64,000 nt of DNA, from contig JAFYZR010000155.1 of the NCBI GenBank assembly GCA_017557345.1, forward strand, positions 62,001 to 126,000, in the 5' to 3' direction. This document shows, piece after piece, positions 37,757-46,641 of the stretch; position 1 is the stretch's first letter; the number at the start of each line of letters is the position of its first letter. The notes beneath the pieces are model-generated. The model saw only the letters and a program-made list of their open reading frames with translations, did no database searches and was not told the origin of the DNA. The position numbers and the translations under genes are program-made. The stretch comes from Paludibacteraceae bacterium (GTDB taxonomy: Bacteria > Bacteroidota > Bacteroidia > Bacteroidales > Paludibacteraceae).

Positions 37757-39832
37757 TTAGTATAGTTTGTACGTTGTTTTCAGCACTTTAAATTCTGTTC
37801 TACGGTTGATGGCATTACATATCTCCTGTTTGTCTTCAGGCAGACTAAGTATATATGCCTCGTCGAGCACCTGATCTACTGCAAGGAATGGATATTGCTT
37901 GTTAATTTTCTTATCTACAACTACCGGTTTGGTCTTTCCGTAACCCATCGGCGTTAAGCGTTCTTTTTCAATGCCATGCGATAATAGAAAGTCGCAGCAA
38001 CTCTGTGCACGTTTTTGAGACAAATCCATGTTAAACTCCTCGTTACCTTTCAAGTCCGTATGAGCGCTCAACTCAATGGTTATATTCGGATTGTCGTTCA
38101 GCAACTTAACCAATCGTTCCAATTCCTCTTCGGAGGCTTTTGTAATTTCCCAACGGCCAAATTCATAGAAGATATTTTCCATTGTTACAGGACGGCTGAT
38201 TGGATTGAGCGTGAAATTCATCTCATAGGTCTTGCTATCCTTTAGATCCAACGTATTCCATTGTTCTTTGGCGTTTAAGTGTCCACGCGCGGTAGCGAGC
38301 ATCACATATTTCACATCGCGTTTCAACTTAATCTTGTACGAGCCATCCTTGCGTACATTCAGTTTGCTAATCGTTCCATCAGAACCTACCAGGCGTAATT
38401 GCGCTTCCGGTAACGGATTGCCTGCTTCATCGGAAACATAGCCTTCTGCAATAAATTCCATCTCCGGTAGCCAGAAACGATAAATCTTATCAAAGCCTTT
38501 CTTATCGCCTTTGTTGGAAGAGAAGAAGCCGTTTTGTGTATTGCCGTCGAATGTAATACCAAAATCGTCGCCTATGCCGTTGAATACCGGTCCCATATTA
38601 TATAGTTCCCATACAACGCTGTCTTTGATAGTTGTATCGCGATTAGCTTTGTATATGTCCAAACCGCCATAGCCAGGATGACCGTTGGATGCAAAATAAA
38701 GCGTTCCGTCTTCATGCACAAACGGATACATCTCATCTGCCTCGGTGTTTATTCCTTTGCCTAATGGTTGTGCATTAACCCAATCGCTGCCGTCTAATTC
38801 TGCCATCCAGATATCCTTGCCGCCTTCTCCGCCTATTGCATCACTCACAAAATAAAGCGTATCTCCTGTTGGATTTAGCGCAGGATGACCAACTGTAATG
38901 GAACTGTCGGCAAATAACTTTACTTCTTGCGCTTCGCCCCATTCTCCGCTGGCTCGCTCGCTCTTATAGATCTTTGCGCCCAAATCTTGTCCGTTAATTG
39001 GCTTAGAATAGGTGAAATACATTGTACGGCCGTCTTTTGAGAAACAACACACACCCATTTCTGCTGTGCCGGCTTGTTTGCCGCCGGTTGTGTCATTCTC
39101 TTGCGTTTCCTCTTCTTGTGAGTCGTACAGGCCTTCCGCCAATTCAATATCTTCCCATTCTCCGGCCGCATTTTTGCGGGTCTGGTATAATTGGAAGAGT
39201 TGCTGACCGGTCACACTGCTGGCACGTTTCATCTTTTTTGTGCTACCTTTCTCTTTCTCTTGACGGTTTGAGGTAAACATCAACGCATCGCTTGAACCGC
39301 CGATGAACATAGGAGCGAAGTTACTGCAACGTTTTTGATTGAATTCCTTGGCCTCTGCGGTCTTATAACGCGATCCTTCTTTCTTCCATTCATCAATTTT
39401 TAAACAAGCGTATCGGCCGGCCTGTGCAAGATAATTGTCGGGATGCGATTGCAAATAAAGCTCATAACTCTTTGCCGCATCTTTATATTTGCCTTGGTAT
39501 TGTAAAACCTGACCCGCATGCAGGAAAATAGTTGAGTCCTGCATGTGATATTTGCAGCGTAATGCACTTTGATAGCAGTTTGCCGCACGAGGGTTATTGA
39601 TCAAGCGGTAGCACTCGCCTTGCTGATATGCCACGTAACCTTTCAACTCGCGGTCTTTCTTTGTGCTCAGACGGCTATAGCACGACTTATACATATCCGC
39701 CGCGTTGTAATACTCGCCGATAGCGAACTTCTTATCCGCTCGCTTTATCCGTTGTTGAATGCTACAACTGCTTAGAATAAGGCATAAGGAGCAAAGAGTA
39801 AAGACTAATATGTTGTTTTTGCTGATTTTCAA
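37757..39832 (-). CDS. porE: PorE-like T9SS lipoprotein (TPR, PD40, OmpA)
   Basis: A 691-residue lipoprotein with lipobox LSSC (Cys23). Domain order: TPR repeats (about 35-150); a PD40/WD40-like propeller (about 165-430; [27 protein letters not shown]); a carboxypeptidase-regulatory-like beta-sandwich (about 455-530; [14 protein letters not shown]); and an OmpA peptidoglycan-binding domain (about 560-690; [12 protein letters not shown]). This is the architecture described for PorE of Porphyromonas gingivalis, a periplasmic T9SS component that anchors to the cell wall. The start is TTG at 39832; no ATG would preserve the signal peptide. Confidence 0.78.
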   Translation of the reverse strand: MKISKNNILVFTLCSLCLILSSCSIQQRIKRADKKFAIGEYYNAADMYKSCYSRLSTKKDRELKGYVAYQQGECYRLINNPRAANCYQSALRCKYHMQDSTIFLHAGQVLQYQGKYKDAAKSYELYLQSHPDNYLAQAGRYACLKIDEWKKEGSRYKTAEAKEFNQKRCSNFAPMFIGGSSDALMFTSNRQEKEKGSTKKMKRASSVTGQQLFQLYQTRKNAAGEWEDIELAEGLYDSQEEETQENDTTGGKQAGTAEMGVCCFSKDGRTMYFTYSKPINGQDLGAKIYKSERASGEWGEAQEVKLFADSSITVGHPALNPTGDTLYFVSDAIGGEGGKDIWMAELDGSDWVNAQPLGKGINTEADEMYPFVHEDGTLYFASNGHPGYGGLDIYKANRDTTIKDSVVWELYNMGPVFNGIGDDFGITFDGNTQNGFFSSNKGDKKGFDKIYRFWLPEMEFIAEGYVSDEAGNPLPEAQLRLVGSDGTISKLNVRKDGSYKIKLKRDVKYVMLATARGHLNAKEQWNTLDLKDSKTYEMNFTLNPISRPVTMENIFYEFGRWEITKASEEELERLVKLLNDNPNITIELSAHTDLKGNEEFNMDLSQKRAQSCCDFLLSHGIEKERLTPMGYGKTKPVVVDKKINKQYPFLAVDQVLDEAYILSLPEDKQEICNAINRRTEFKVLKTTYKLY

Positions 39833-39851
39833 ATCTTCAAATCGTCAAATT
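39828..39851. repeat. TTCAAATC octamers at a gene junction
   Basis: Three 8-bp units (TTCAAATC, TTCAAATC, GTCAAATT) cover the stop codon of the DUF1015 gene, the spacer and the TTG start codon of the PorE-like gene. Confidence 0.75.
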
Positions 39852-41125
39852 AGTTCATGTACAACGAGTCCGCTGCGCAATTTCGGTTCAAACCAAGTGG
39901 TCTTTGGAGGCATGATATTTCCGCTGTCTGCTATGTCGATGATTTGCTGCATTGTAACAGGGTAGAGTGCCAAAGCCATTTTCATCTCGCCGCTATCCAC
40001 GCGACGTTTCAACTCGCCCAGACCGCGAATACCGCCCACAAAATCAATACGTTTGTCGGAACGCAAGTCTTTAATTCCGAGAATCTTATCCAAAATCAGA
40101 TTGCTGGAAATGGTCACATCCAATACGCCTATCGGGTCTGCATCGTTATAACGACCGGCTTTGGCCGTTAGCGAATACCATTTTCCGCCCAGATATAAGG
40201 AGAAATTATGCAACGCTTGCGGCTTATAAATTGCCGTTCCCTTGTCTTCAACTTCAAAGTCTGCGCGTAGCGCATCAAGGAATTGTTCTTCCGTCAGGCC
40301 GTTCAAATCCTTCACTACGCGGTTGTAATCGATGATATTCAACTGATTATCCGGGAAACAAACGGCGAGGAAAAACTCATATTCCGGTCGTTCCGCTAAT
40401 CGTTCATCGCTAATTGCTAAGCGTTTTTTCTCTGCGCCTACGCCTGCTGCTGCAGCTGAACGATGGTGACCGTCTGCAATATACATAGCAGGTATTTGAG
40501 CGAAGATTTCCGTAATCTTGTCTATAACGACTTTGTCGTTAATCACCCAGAATGTATGTCTGAAACCTTCCGGCGCAGCCACAAAATCATATTCCGGCGC
40601 ACTCTTTGTCACGTTGGCGATGATGGCATCCAAGTCGTCACGATGCGGATAAGCAAAGAATACCGGTTCCATGTTGGCATTCAGCACGCGAACATGTTTC
40701 ATGCGGTCTTCTTCTTTGTCACGGCGCGTCAACTCATGTTTCTTGATACGTCCTTCCAGATAATCATCAACCCAAGCGCCAACAACCAAACCAAATTGCG
40801 TCTTGTCTTTTCCTCCGGAGAGCGGATTGTCTGCCAAAATCGTCTGCGCGTAAACGTAGTATTTCTCCTCTTTGTCTTGAACCAACCAGCCGTTCTTTTT
40901 AAATAACTTGAATTGCTCAACGGCTGCGTCATAAACGCGCGGGTCATGTTCATCGGTTCCGGGAGCGAAGTTAATCTCTGGCTTGATGATATGATACAGC
41001 GATTTCTCGTTGCCGGCTGCTTCTGCGCGTGCCTCTTCAGAGTTTAACACGTCGTACGGACGACTACTTACTTGCTCCACCAACTCTTTCGGCGGACGTA
41101 TTCCTTTAAATGGTTTGATTTTCAT
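39845..41125 (-). CDS. DUF1015 family protein
   Basis: A 426-residue cytosolic protein. The hallmark features of DUF1015 are visible: KPFKGIRPPKELVEQVSSRPYDVL at the N-terminus (first 20 residues shown in part), YIADGHHRSAAA near residue 220, and a C-terminal DKRIDFVGGIRGLGEL. The biochemical role of the family is not established. In Bacteroidota it often lies near serine biosynthesis genes, which is not the case here. It follows the bactofilin gene by 22 bp and precedes the PorE-like gene by 12 bp. Confidence 0.85.
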   Translation of the reverse strand: MKIKPFKGIRPPKELVEQVSSRPYDVLNSEEARAEAAGNEKSLYHIIKPEINFAPGTDEHDPRVYDAAVEQFKLFKKNGWLVQDKEEKYYVYAQTILADNPLSGGKDKTQFGLVVGAWVDDYLEGRIKKHELTRRDKEEDRMKHVRVLNANMEPVFFAYPHRDDLDAIIANVTKSAPEYDFVAAPEGFRHTFWVINDKVVIDKITEIFAQIPAMYIADGHHRSAAAAGVGAEKKRLAISDERLAERPEYEFFLAVCFPDNQLNIIDYNRVVKDLNGLTEEQFLDALRADFEVEDKGTAIYKPQALHNFSLYLGGKWYSLTAKAGRYNDADPIGVLDVTISSNLILDKILGIKDLRSDKRIDFVGGIRGLGELKRRVDSGEMKMALALYPVTMQQIIDIADSGNIMPPKTTWFEPKLRSGLVVHELI

Positions 41126-41147
41126 ATTGTTAATGATTATTCATTGT

Positions 41148-41513
41148 TCATTTTGCAGGCGCTGCCTTTTCTGCTGCTCCCATCGAGCATGTTCCGTTGA
41201 ACAAAGCTCCCGGCTCTACAATCAAAGTCTTTGTCTGTACATCGCCGACGATCTTACCGCTTGCACGTAGCGATAACTGCTGGTTGCAGGTGATTTTGCC
41301 TTCCATCAAACCGAGGATCTCTGCGTTCTGGCATACTATTGTGCCTTTAACGCGACCTGCCTCACCGATTACCACTTTTCCTGTACATTGCAGAGTACCA
41401 TCAATCAAACCGTCGATACGATAGTCGCTGTCTGCCACGATGTTTCCTACAATCTTACTGCCTGCGGTCAACGAATTGAACAATGAACCGCTCTGTTGTT
41501 TCTCATTTGCCAT
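41148..41513 (-). CDS. Bactofilin-type cytoskeletal protein
   Basis: A 121-residue protein with the bactofilin beta-helix (GSKIVGNIVADSDYRIDG, VVIGEAGRVKGTI, GKIVGDVQTKTLIVEPGA), flanked by short disordered tails. Bactofilins polymerise without nucleotide into filaments that position cell-wall enzymes and other envelope proteins. It is the first gene of the 31-kb minus-strand convoy and has a strong promoter about 75 bp upstream. Confidence 0.9.
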   Translation of the reverse strand: MANEKQQSGSLFNSLTAGSKIVGNIVADSDYRIDGLIDGTLQCTGKVVIGEAGRVKGTIVCQNAEILGLMEGKITCNQQLSLRASGKIVGDVQTKTLIVEPGALFNGTCSMGAAEKAAPAK

Positions 41514-41587
41514 AATTTATCTCAATTTTAATTTTTATTACACACGTCACAAGTGCGCGTTCACGTATGCGCACAACAAATCGGCGA

Positions 41588-41619
41588 CAAAGGTACGAAA
41601 AATTTTTTAAATATGCAAA
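41588..41619 (-). promoter_or_regulatory. Promoter of the bactofilin-to-MATE convoy
   Basis: On the minus strand TACCTTTG (41595-41588) is the -7 box and TTTGCATAT (from 41619) the extended -33, with a 20-bp spacer. The leader to the bactofilin ATG is about 65 nt and contains a possible 6-bp hairpin (GTGCGC / GCGCAC). No other consensus promoter is visible in the spacers down to 10064. Confidence 0.8.
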
Positions 41620-41657
41620 TATTTGTATATTTTAGTACATTTTTTTTTACAAAATAC

Positions 41658-41688
41658 TTGCATATATCAGTTTTTTTTCGTATCTTTG
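41658..41688 (+). promoter_or_regulatory. Rightward promoter with no visible gene
   Basis: TATCTTTG at 41681-41688 with the extended -33 CTTGCATATATCAG (from 41657) at the same 20-bp spacing used by the other promoters here. It diverges from the bactofilin promoter. The next plus-strand gene is korA, 1.3 kb away and behind its own promoter. Confidence 0.7.
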
Positions 41689-41694
41689 CAAAGG

Positions 41695-41876
41695 ATTAGA
41701 GGTAGGCAAAAAACTGCACTCAAGAAGTTTCCCAGAGATTAGAAAATTTATCGTTTAGTTCATATGAGCCTTTAATGAGGTTTATATGAGCTTTATATGA
41801 AGTATATAGTTTCACAGGTAGCGGAGAGTACATTGATAGATGACTAAAACTAAAAAGAATGAGAGCTGAAGTATAA
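41695..41876 (+). other. Candidate small RNA / non-coding leader region
   Basis: About 180 bp downstream of the orphan rightward promoter. It has no reading frame of note, no tRNA-like fold and no clear terminator. It contains the 11-bp repeat array at 41759-41802. On the opposite strand it is the 3' flank of the L,D-transpeptidase-like gene. I cannot match it to a known RNA family. Confidence 0.35.
41759..41802. repeat. 11-bp array C (TTTATATGAGC type)
   Basis: Four contiguous 11-bp units: TTCATATGAGC, CTTTAATGAGG, TTTATATGAGC, TTTATATGAAG. A weaker fifth unit may follow (41803-41813). The period equals about one turn of DNA. Confidence 0.75.
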
Positions 41877-42500
41877 TCATTCCTTAATAGTAATGACCAA
41901 AGACATGTCGCAATTACGGAGAATTTCTACCATGCGTTCCTCGTCAAATGCAATACAACCTCCGGTATATGTCTTATGCCCTTTTACATGCACGAAAATC
42001 GCGCTGCCATTGGGATAAACGCACTCTTTGTTAAAATCGGTTGCGATGCCGTAATTATATTCCGGCTGGTAAGAATACATCGCCTCTCCCGTGCAAGGAT
42101 GATGCACTACCGCGGTATCAACAATCTGATTGTAATACGCGCAATCTTCGTCACAAGCAAAAGAGGATGGTGTTATATTCAAATAAGGCATTGAAGTGCC
42201 TGGGTTTGGCTTTATGCCAAAAGCAGTTAGCGGATGAAGTGTTCCAATTGGCGTTTTTGCGTCTCCTTCACTTGTTTTTCCTATGCCGTTTTTGCCAACA
42301 AACACATCTGTGACGAAAAGCACTTTCCCGTCAATCGTCAGGCGGGCTTTCGCATTACTCCCATGAACGTCGTATATTTCAAGCAGTTGTTTTTCTGCTA
42401 CGTTTTTGCCTTTGCAGGAGGAAAATATACCTGCGCTACAGATAAAAACGATGGCGGCAAACAGCCATTGGCCAATAGGTTTCAGTTGCATCCTATTCAT
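41877..42500 (-). CDS. L,D-transpeptidase-like lipoprotein
   Basis: A 207-residue exported protein with a lipoprotein signal (lipobox FSSC, Cys29). The catalytic region resembles YkuD/ErfK L,D-transpeptidases: AIFVHVKGHKTYTGGCIAF, in which the HVKG His and the Cys of GGCIA match the family H...S/T-X-G-C pattern. Such enzymes make 3-3 cross-links or attach proteins to peptidoglycan. The KTPIG (about residue 83) matches the substrate loop typical of the family. It overlaps the upstream small lipoprotein gene by 8 bp. Confidence 0.75.
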   Translation of the reverse strand: MNRMQLKPIGQWLFAAIVFICSAGIFSSCKGKNVAEKQLLEIYDVHGSNAKARLTIDGKVLFVTDVFVGKNGIGKTSEGDAKTPIGTLHPLTAFGIKPNPGTSMPYLNITPSSFACDEDCAYYNQIVDTAVVHHPCTGEAMYSYQPEYNYGIATDFNKECVYPNGSAIFVHVKGHKTYTGGCIAFDEERMVEILRNCDMSLVITIKE

Positions 42501-42930
42501 TTCTTTTCAGTATAAAGTGAACTTTTAGTTCATCGGAGCTACTGTACAAAACTTCACTATCGGAATAGTTCTCCAAAGTATTAATACTGTCTGAGGCATA
42601 GAGTCCTGCGGTATCGTTGGCGATGACTTTATAACAGTATACGGGCGATGAGTAGTGATAAGATCTTACGGCTCGGCCGTCCGCGTCTGTATACAAGGTA
42701 TCGCCATATTCTTCCCAATATATATCATCCTCTCCTGCATACAAACCACGTTGCAGTACCATTTGGATATGCTCAAGCGGCTCTTCTTCTGTGTTACTAA
42801 CTTCGCCTTCAAAGACAAAATCAATCGACGGGGAGCCATATTTACACATCCAAATATCGCACCCGTATCCAAGCGCTCCAAGTATTGCACCCAGCAATAC
42901 ATTTATCCATTTATTCGCTTTTGCTTTCAT
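42493..42930 (-). CDS. Small lipoprotein of radical-SAM-associated type
   Basis: A 145-residue protein. The N-terminus MKAKANKWINVLLGAILGAL, then GYGC, and a CKYGSPSIDFVFEGEV segment followed by a beta-sandwich (GDTLYTDADGRAV) match a Bacteroidota family often named radical SAM-associated putative lipoprotein. No radical SAM partner adjoins it here. I chose ATG 42930; the longer frame from 42969 runs through the promoter. The promoter -7 box ends only 8 bp before this ATG, so the message may have almost no leader. Confidence 0.7.
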   Translation of the reverse strand: MKAKANKWINVLLGAILGALGYGCDIWMCKYGSPSIDFVFEGEVSNTEEEPLEHIQMVLQRGLYAGEDDIYWEEYGDTLYTDADGRAVRSYHYSSPVYCYKVIANDTAGLYASDSINTLENYSDSEVLYSSSDELKVHFILKRNE

Positions 42931-42938
42931 ATCGGCTG

Positions 42939-42970
42939 CAAAGATACACAAAAAAAATGAGATATACAAA
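42939..42970 (-). promoter_or_regulatory. Promoter of lipoprotein/L,D-transpeptidase pair
   Basis: On the minus strand TATCTTTG (42946-42939) with TTTGTATATCTCAT (from 42970) as -33 element, spacer 20 bp. It lies back to back with the korA promoter. Confidence 0.8.
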
Positions 42971-42994
42971 TAAAAGCATAAAAATATGCAAAAA

Positions 42995-43026
42995 TTTGCA
43001 TATATGAAAAAAAAGCAGTACCTTTG
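42995..43026 (+). promoter_or_regulatory. Promoter of korAB
   Basis: TTTGCATATATGAA (from 42995) and TACCTTTG (43019-43026), spacer 20 bp, leader about 20 nt to the korA ATG. Confidence 0.82.
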
Positions 43027-43052
43027 CGGCCGATTTAATACAATATCTATTA

Positions 43053-44870
43053 ATGAAGAATATCGTTGTTCGTTTTTGTGGAGACAGTGGCGATGGAATG
43101 CAGCTGACGGGAAACCTCTTTTCGTCGTTAAGTGCCATTCTGGGTCATGAGATCTCTACCTTGCCGGATTTCCCGGCAGAGATTCGCGCACCGCAAGGTA
43201 CAATAGGCGGTGTCAGCGGTTTTCAGGTTCAATTAGGCGCGCGTGTTTATACGCCCGGTGACAAAGCAGATGTGATTGTCGCGATGAATGCTGCAGCACT
43301 CAAAGTGAGTGCGATGAATAAGCATTATCACGACCATGCGATAGTCATCGTGGATACTGATTCGCTGACAGACAAAGACCTTGAAAAAGCGCAGTATAAG
43401 ACAGATAATCCCTTCACGGAATTGGGCATTCCGGAATCCGTGCAGATAGTGCCGGTTGCTCTTACAACGCTCACGAAAGAAGCGCTGAAAGATTCCGGAA
43501 TGGACAATAAGGCTATTCTAAAGTGCCGTAACATGTTCGCGCTTGGACTTATCTGCTGGCTCTTTGATGAACCGATGGATGAAGCCATCCATCTTCTCGA
43601 AGAGAAGTTCCGTAAGAAACCCGCTCTCATCGAGCCGAATACCAAAGTGATGGTTGATGGGTATAACTACGGTCAGAATATGGCCCTATCGATCCACCAG
43701 ATACGGCTGGAGAATCCGGAAAGTCCGGAAATTCAGGAGCATGGAACGTATACTTCCATCGCGGGCAATAAAGCGACGGCTTGGGGTTTGATAGCAGCAG
43801 CAGAGAAAGCGGGCAAACGGCTTTTCTTAGGTTCGTATCCTATCACGCCTGCAACGGATATTTTACATGAATTGGCAGGACGCAAGGACCAAAATGTGAT
43901 GGCCATTCAGGTAGAGGACGAAATTGCAGGAGCTTGTACCGCTATAGGCGCTGCCTTTGCAGGCGATTTGGCTTGTACCACGACCAGCGGACCGGGCTTG
44001 AGCCTTAAATCAGAAGCAATCGGCTTGGCTGTCATGGCAGAATTACCGTTGGTAATTGTAGATGTACAACGTGGCGGTCCATCAACGGGTCTGCCGACCA
44101 AAACTGAGCAAACGGATCTCATGCAGGCGATTTACGGCCGTAACGGCGAATGCCCGGCTGTTGTGTTGGCTGCATCCACTTCTGCCAATTGCTTCGACTT
44201 TGCGTATGAAGCATGCCGCTTGGCGCTTGAAAATATGACGCCGGTCATCCTTTTGACGGATACTTATCTGGCTAATGGAACGAGTATTTGGCGTGTACCA
44301 AAATTGGCAAAACTTCCCGCCATACACCCACAGGGTGTACCGGAGGAATTGAAAGGCCATTTCAATCCTGCTTTGCGTGACGAACGTGGCGTGCGTTATT
44401 GGGCATTCCCGGGAATGGAAGGATTTGAACATCGTAATATCGGTTTGGAACGAGATGCCCAGTTAGGTACCATTTCAACTAATCCGGCAAACCACGAAAA
44501 GATGGTTCGTATCCGCGAGGCAAAGATTAATCGCATAGCCGAGCAAATTCCAGATTTAAAAGTCCAGGGTAACGCTTCGAGTGATACTTTATTGGTTGGA
44601 TGGGGCAGTACTGAAGGTCATCTTCATGCGGCGGCTAACGAATTAAATTGCGCGTTGGCACAGTTCAATTATATTCATCCGCTACCGAAAAACACCCGTG
44701 AGGTGCTTAGTCAATATAAGCGAATAATTGTGTGCGAATTAAATACCGGACAGTTTGTAAACTACCTTCGCGCACAATTCCCAGACATCACAATGGAGCA
44801 ATACAACGAAATAATGGGTCAACCTTTTGCAGTAGAAAGGATAGTAAATTATGGAAGCAAGTCAATTTAA
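43053..44870 (+). CDS. korA: 2-oxoacid:ferredoxin oxidoreductase, fused gamma-alpha subunit
   Basis: A 605-residue subunit of a 2-oxoglutarate-type ferredoxin oxidoreductase. The N-terminal 190 residues are the gamma domain (FCGDSGDGMQLTGNL), and residues 200-605 the alpha domain (ITPATDILHEL, EDEIAGACTAIGAAFAG, TTSGPGLSLKSE). The enzyme makes acyl-CoA from the 2-oxoacid and reduces ferredoxin, or runs in reverse to fix CO2 in anaerobes. It overlaps the beta-subunit gene by 20 bp. The exact oxoacid is inferred from the two-subunit layout. Confidence 0.9.
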   Translation: MKNIVVRFCGDSGDGMQLTGNLFSSLSAILGHEISTLPDFPAEIRAPQGTIGGVSGFQVQLGARVYTPGDKADVIVAMNAAALKVSAMNKHYHDHAIVIVDTDSLTDKDLEKAQYKTDNPFTELGIPESVQIVPVALTTLTKEALKDSGMDNKAILKCRNMFALGLICWLFDEPMDEAIHLLEEKFRKKPALIEPNTKVMVDGYNYGQNMALSIHQIRLENPESPEIQEHGTYTSIAGNKATAWGLIAAAEKAGKRLFLGSYPITPATDILHELAGRKDQNVMAIQVEDEIAGACTAIGAAFAGDLACTTTSGPGLSLKSEAIGLAVMAELPLVIVDVQRGGPSTGLPTKTEQTDLMQAIYGRNGECPAVVLAASTSANCFDFAYEACRLALENMTPVILLTDTYLANGTSIWRVPKLAKLPAIHPQGVPEELKGHFNPALRDERGVRYWAFPGMEGFEHRNIGLERDAQLGTISTNPANHEKMVRIREAKINRIAEQIPDLKVQGNASSDTLLVGWGSTEGHLHAAANELNCALAQFNYIHPLPKNTREVLSQYKRIIVCELNTGQFVNYLRAQFPDITMEQYNEIMGQPFAVERIVNYGSKSI

Positions 44871-45852
44871 ATCAGACCAATACGTACGTTTCTGCCCGGG
44901 CTGTGGCGACCATGCCATTTGTATGGCCTTGCAGAAAGCCATGGCGCAAATAGGAATCCCGACGCATCAGGTGGCTGTTATATCCGGAATCGGTTGTTCG
45001 AGTCGTATGCCGCATTACCTGAATACTTATGGCTTTAATACGATTCATGGTCGAGGCGGTGCTATCGCTACAGGTGTAAAAACCAGCCATCCGGAACTGA
45101 CGGTATGGCAGATGTCCGGTGACGGAGATTGTTTCGCTATCGGAGGTAACCATTTTATCCATGAGATTCGTCGTAATGTGGACCTTAATGTGTGTGTGTT
45201 CAATAACCGCATTTATGGTCTGACGAAGGGACAGTATTCGCCAACAAGCCCAAAGGGCTTTATTTCCAAATCATCGCCTTATGGAACGGTTGAACGGCCG
45301 TTTATTCCTGCAGAATTAGTACTTGGCGCTCGCGGTACTTTCTTTGCCCGTACATTAGATGTTGATATGCCGACAACAGTAGATTGTTTGGTGGCCGCAC
45401 AGCAGCATAAAGGCACTTCGATAGTAGAGTGTTTGGTTAACTGCGTAATATTCAATAATGGTACGCACGCATGGATAGCCGATCGTGAGCAACGCGCTGA
45501 GCATTCTATCGTGCTTAAGCATGGCGAGAAAATGCTGTTTGGCGCCAATAAGGACAAAGGTCTGGCGGTAGAAATTGACCCGCGAACATTTGTTCCGAAG
45601 ATCGTTATCGTGCCGGCTGATGACCCGCGTGTACTTATACACGATGCTTACCAGCAAGACCCGACACTCCATCGACTCTTGGCACTCATGGGGCAAGATA
45701 ATGGTCTGCCTGTAGCTTTAGGTGTGATAAGAAATGTAGAAGCGGAAACCTACGATGCTGCTGTAAATCAACAGATTATAGATGTCCGCTCCAAAGCAAA
45801 AGCCCGTACGTTCGATGAACTGACAGCGACTTTAGATACTTGGCAAAAATAA
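44851..45852 (+). CDS. korB: 2-oxoacid:ferredoxin oxidoreductase, beta subunit
   Basis: A 333-residue thiamine-diphosphate-binding subunit. Seen: FCPGCGDHAIC near residue 14, GIGCSSRMPHYL, the ThDP motif GDGDCFAIGGNH, and NNRIYGLTKGQYSPTSP. It lacks an added ferredoxin domain, so electrons leave through an external ferredoxin. It converges with the SDR gene, 4 bp away, without a visible terminator. Confidence 0.93.
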   Translation: MEASQFKSDQYVRFCPGCGDHAICMALQKAMAQIGIPTHQVAVISGIGCSSRMPHYLNTYGFNTIHGRGGAIATGVKTSHPELTVWQMSGDGDCFAIGGNHFIHEIRRNVDLNVCVFNNRIYGLTKGQYSPTSPKGFISKSSPYGTVERPFIPAELVLGARGTFFARTLDVDMPTTVDCLVAAQQHKGTSIVECLVNCVIFNNGTHAWIADREQRAEHSIVLKHGEKMLFGANKDKGLAVEIDPRTFVPKIVIVPADDPRVLIHDAYQQDPTLHRLLALMGQDNGLPVALGVIRNVEAETYDAAVNQQIIDVRSKAKARTFDELTATLDTWQK

Positions 45853-45856
45853 GCGA

Positions 45857-46630
45857 TTAAAACCAACCATGGCGACGAATAAGCTGTAACAACCAAGTCG
45901 GAATCAATAAAATGATAAAGCACAATACCTTCCAGAAAATGGTGGGTATTGTTGTTTTAGCCCGTCCATGAAAGAGTGCTCGCAAACCTCTACGAGCCAG
46001 CGTCTCTGGACTCACAATAATGCCGAGGCACTTACCGAGTTTGGTTAAGGCTGGTGAAATAGAATAGAGTCCGGTATCTACGGCTCCGGGACTAACATCT
46101 GTCACATAAACGCCATAAGGCTTCAATTCGATATGCAGGGCGCGGGTGAAATGGCTTAAGAATGCCTTTGTCCCACCATATGTTCCCAAACGTTGTGCCG
46201 CCATTTTGGAAGTAACGGAGCATACGTTGAGAATATACCCCTTACCACGCGCTTTCATCTCTTGACCGAAGAGATAACAAAGCATGGCGGGCGTGTACAT
46301 ATGTAGGTTCATAATGAGCGAAGTGAAACCTTCACTATCATCAAGTATATCCTTGTCGTGATAAACGCCGGCATTATTGACTAACACCTCTATTTCCATG
46401 TTGTGCGCGCGCGTATATTCATATAGTTCGCGCGCAGAAGACTGTTGCCCAAGATCCAGCACGAGACCGATAACATCAATCTCTTTTGACTTTATCTCTG
46501 CTGCAACATCTGCTATTTTCTCTTCATTGCTGACAATCAGCAAATTATAGCCACGTTTTGCTAACTGGCGTGCAAACTCAACTCCCATGCCGGACGAGGC
46601 GCCGGTAACTAAAGCATAAGGTTTCTTCAT
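45857..46630 (-). CDS. SDR family NAD(P)-dependent oxidoreductase
   Basis: A 257-residue classical short-chain dehydrogenase: TGASSGMGVEFARQL nucleotide loop, NNAG near residue 91, catalytic Ser (SVTSK) and YGGTK (Y and K four apart) near 157. The C-terminal 25 residues are hydrophobic (FWKVLCFIILLIPTWLLQLI), suggesting membrane association. The substrate is unknown. It follows the Y-family polymerase gene by 11 bp. Confidence 0.88.
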   Translation of the reverse strand: MKKPYALVTGASSGMGVEFARQLAKRGYNLLIVSNEEKIADVAAEIKSKEIDVIGLVLDLGQQSSARELYEYTRAHNMEIEVLVNNAGVYHDKDILDDSEGFTSLIMNLHMYTPAMLCYLFGQEMKARGKGYILNVCSVTSKMAAQRLGTYGGTKAFLSHFTRALHIELKPYGVYVTDVSPGAVDTGLYSISPALTKLGKCLGIIVSPETLARRGLRALFHGRAKTTIPTIFWKVLCFIILLIPTWLLQLIRRHGWF

Positions 46631-46641
46631 ATCTCTAAACG

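Noticed and set aside
41695..41876. 6S RNA, SRP RNA or tmRNA
   Set aside because: I could not find the long self-complementary arms, the SRP domain IV motif or a tRNA-like end.
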